A stretch of 64,000 nt of DNA, from assembly GCF_001650715.1 (NCBI RefSeq), contig NZ_LWQT01000077.1, forward strand, positions 124,001 through 188,000. The letters are read 5' to 3'. Numbering within the stretch: the first letter of the stretch is position 1; every line of letters begins with the position of its first letter. This stretch comes from Paramagnetospirillum marisnigri (GTDB lineage: Bacteria; Pseudomonadota; Alphaproteobacteria; Rhodospirillales; Magnetospirillaceae). Below are positions 63,584-64,000 of the stretch, piece by piece. The translations under genes were made by a program, and so were the position numbers. The notes under the pieces are model-generated. The model saw nothing but the letters and a program-made list of their open reading frames with translations, had not been told where the DNA came from and did not search any database.

Positions 63584-64000
63584 TCACTTCGACTTGCCGT
63601 CGTTCCACTGCCCCGACTTCTTCAGAGCGTCGGCCACTTCCTTGGGCATGTAGTTCTCGTCATGCTTGGCCAGCACCTCGGTGGCGGCGAAGACGCCCTT
63701 GTCCATGCGCCCTTCCACCACCACGCCCTGGCCCTCGCGGAACAGGTCGGGCAGGATGCCGGAATAGACCACGGGCAGCGCGTTGGTGACGTCGGTGACC
63801 GTGAAGGTCACGGTCTTGCCGTCCTTCTTGACGCTGTCGGCCTCCACCAGACCACCGATGCGCATGCGCCGCCCCTCGGGAATGCGCTGCGTCACGATGT
63901 CGGTGGGGGAATAGAAATAGACCAGGCTGTCGGAAATGGCGGTCAGCACCAGCGCCACGGCAGCGCCCAGCGCCAACATGCCGAGAAGGACGAAGTAAAG
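63584..64000 (-). CDS. ccmE: Cytochrome c maturation haem chaperone CcmE (partial, N terminus beyond window)
   Basis: The reading frame stays open to the last base; residues L-Y-F-V-L-L-G precede the first internal Met and fit the membrane anchor of CcmE, so the true start lies outside. The visible part has VYFYSPTDIV, RMRIGGLVEADSVKKDG, VTDVTNALPVVYSGILPDLF and the haem-binding His in LAKHDENYMP. CcmE carries haem covalently to CcmF. Confidence 0.94.
   Translation of the reverse strand, partial: LYFVLLGMLALGAAVALVLTAISDSLVYFYSPTDIVTQRIPEGRRMRIGGLVEADSVKKDGKTVTFTVTDVTNALPVVYSGILPDLFREGQGVVVEGRMDKGVFAATEVLAKHDENYMPKEVADALKKSGQWNDGKSK

Noticed and set aside
1-64000. CRISPR array, tRNA or rRNA genes, prophage or insertion-sequence transposase
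   Set aside because: No regularly spaced direct repeats, cloverleaf, rRNA-like stretch, integrase or transposase motif was seen in any gap or frame.

Overview
The window is GC-rich, densely coded DNA from an alphaproteobacterium. The best fit is a free-living Rhodospirillales species of the Magnetospirillum/Rhodospirillum type. The evidence is gene order and content: ubiG and lysC divergent next to nitronate monooxygenase and ptsP; rodZ-like, ispG, hisS, hemA, prfA, prmC and a DUF4167 gene in one run; mutY, dciA, dsbA and smc together; a split F0 operon with both b and b' subunits; and a CowN homologue. No rRNA, tRNA, CRISPR array, prophage or transposase gene was seen. Almost everything is chromosomal housekeeping. 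The accessory material is small: one VapBC pair, short dispersed palindromic repeats, and a few genes of unknown function.

Layout. 1-4.4 kb: a plus-strand run of overlapping genes (MEMO1-AMMECR1 fusion, form II CoxL-like molybdenum hydroxylase large subunit, CysQ-like phosphatase), then a structured RNA candidate with a strong terminator, then a Cache/PAS histidine kinase. 6.8-16.5 kb: thioesterase and addA (minus), YgjP-like metallopeptidase and Bcr/CflA-type transporter (plus), PhoR-like kinase and malic enzyme (minus). 16.5-26 kb: stress-type protein, vapBC, mutS, cobQ, tldE, nnrU, folD-yggU-yggT, a DUF454 protein. 26-39 kb: the DUF4167, prmC, prfA, hemA, hisS, ispG, rodZ-like run, then ptsP, nitronate monooxygenase, lysC and divergent ubiG. 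39-44 kb: a FemAB/GNAT-like protein and a FlaF-like protein, then atpI-atpB-atpE-atpF'-atpF. 44-50 kb: smc, dsbA-like, a 63-residue membrane protein, dciA, mutY. 50-55 kb: a secreted protein, cowN with an upstream rcoM-like CO sensor, a DUF4395 protein behind a clear promoter/operator, gatC and gatB without gatA, and a tyrosine phosphatase bracketed by two inverted copies of a repeat. 55-64 kb: KefB-type antiporter, leuA with an attenuation leader peptide, a response regulator, and ccmI-ccmH-ccmG-ccmF-ccmE (ccmE runs off the window end).

Most interesting points. (1) The rcoM-like gene immediately upstream of cowN suggests a CO-sensing, nitrogenase-protecting module; an orphan form II CoxL homologue lies 47 kb away. 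(2) A GC-rich palindromic repeat lies in frame in the signal-peptide region of ccmH, with a related copy between dsbA and smc. (3) gatA is missing between gatC and gatB, where only a six-codon ORF remains. (4) A hairpin-rich RNA with its own terminator lies at about 4.4-4.63 kb. (5) A family of about 105-bp near-palindromic repeats has three copies, two of them flanking a phosphatase gene in inverted orientation. Assignments rest on motif recognition by eye; no database search was possible.
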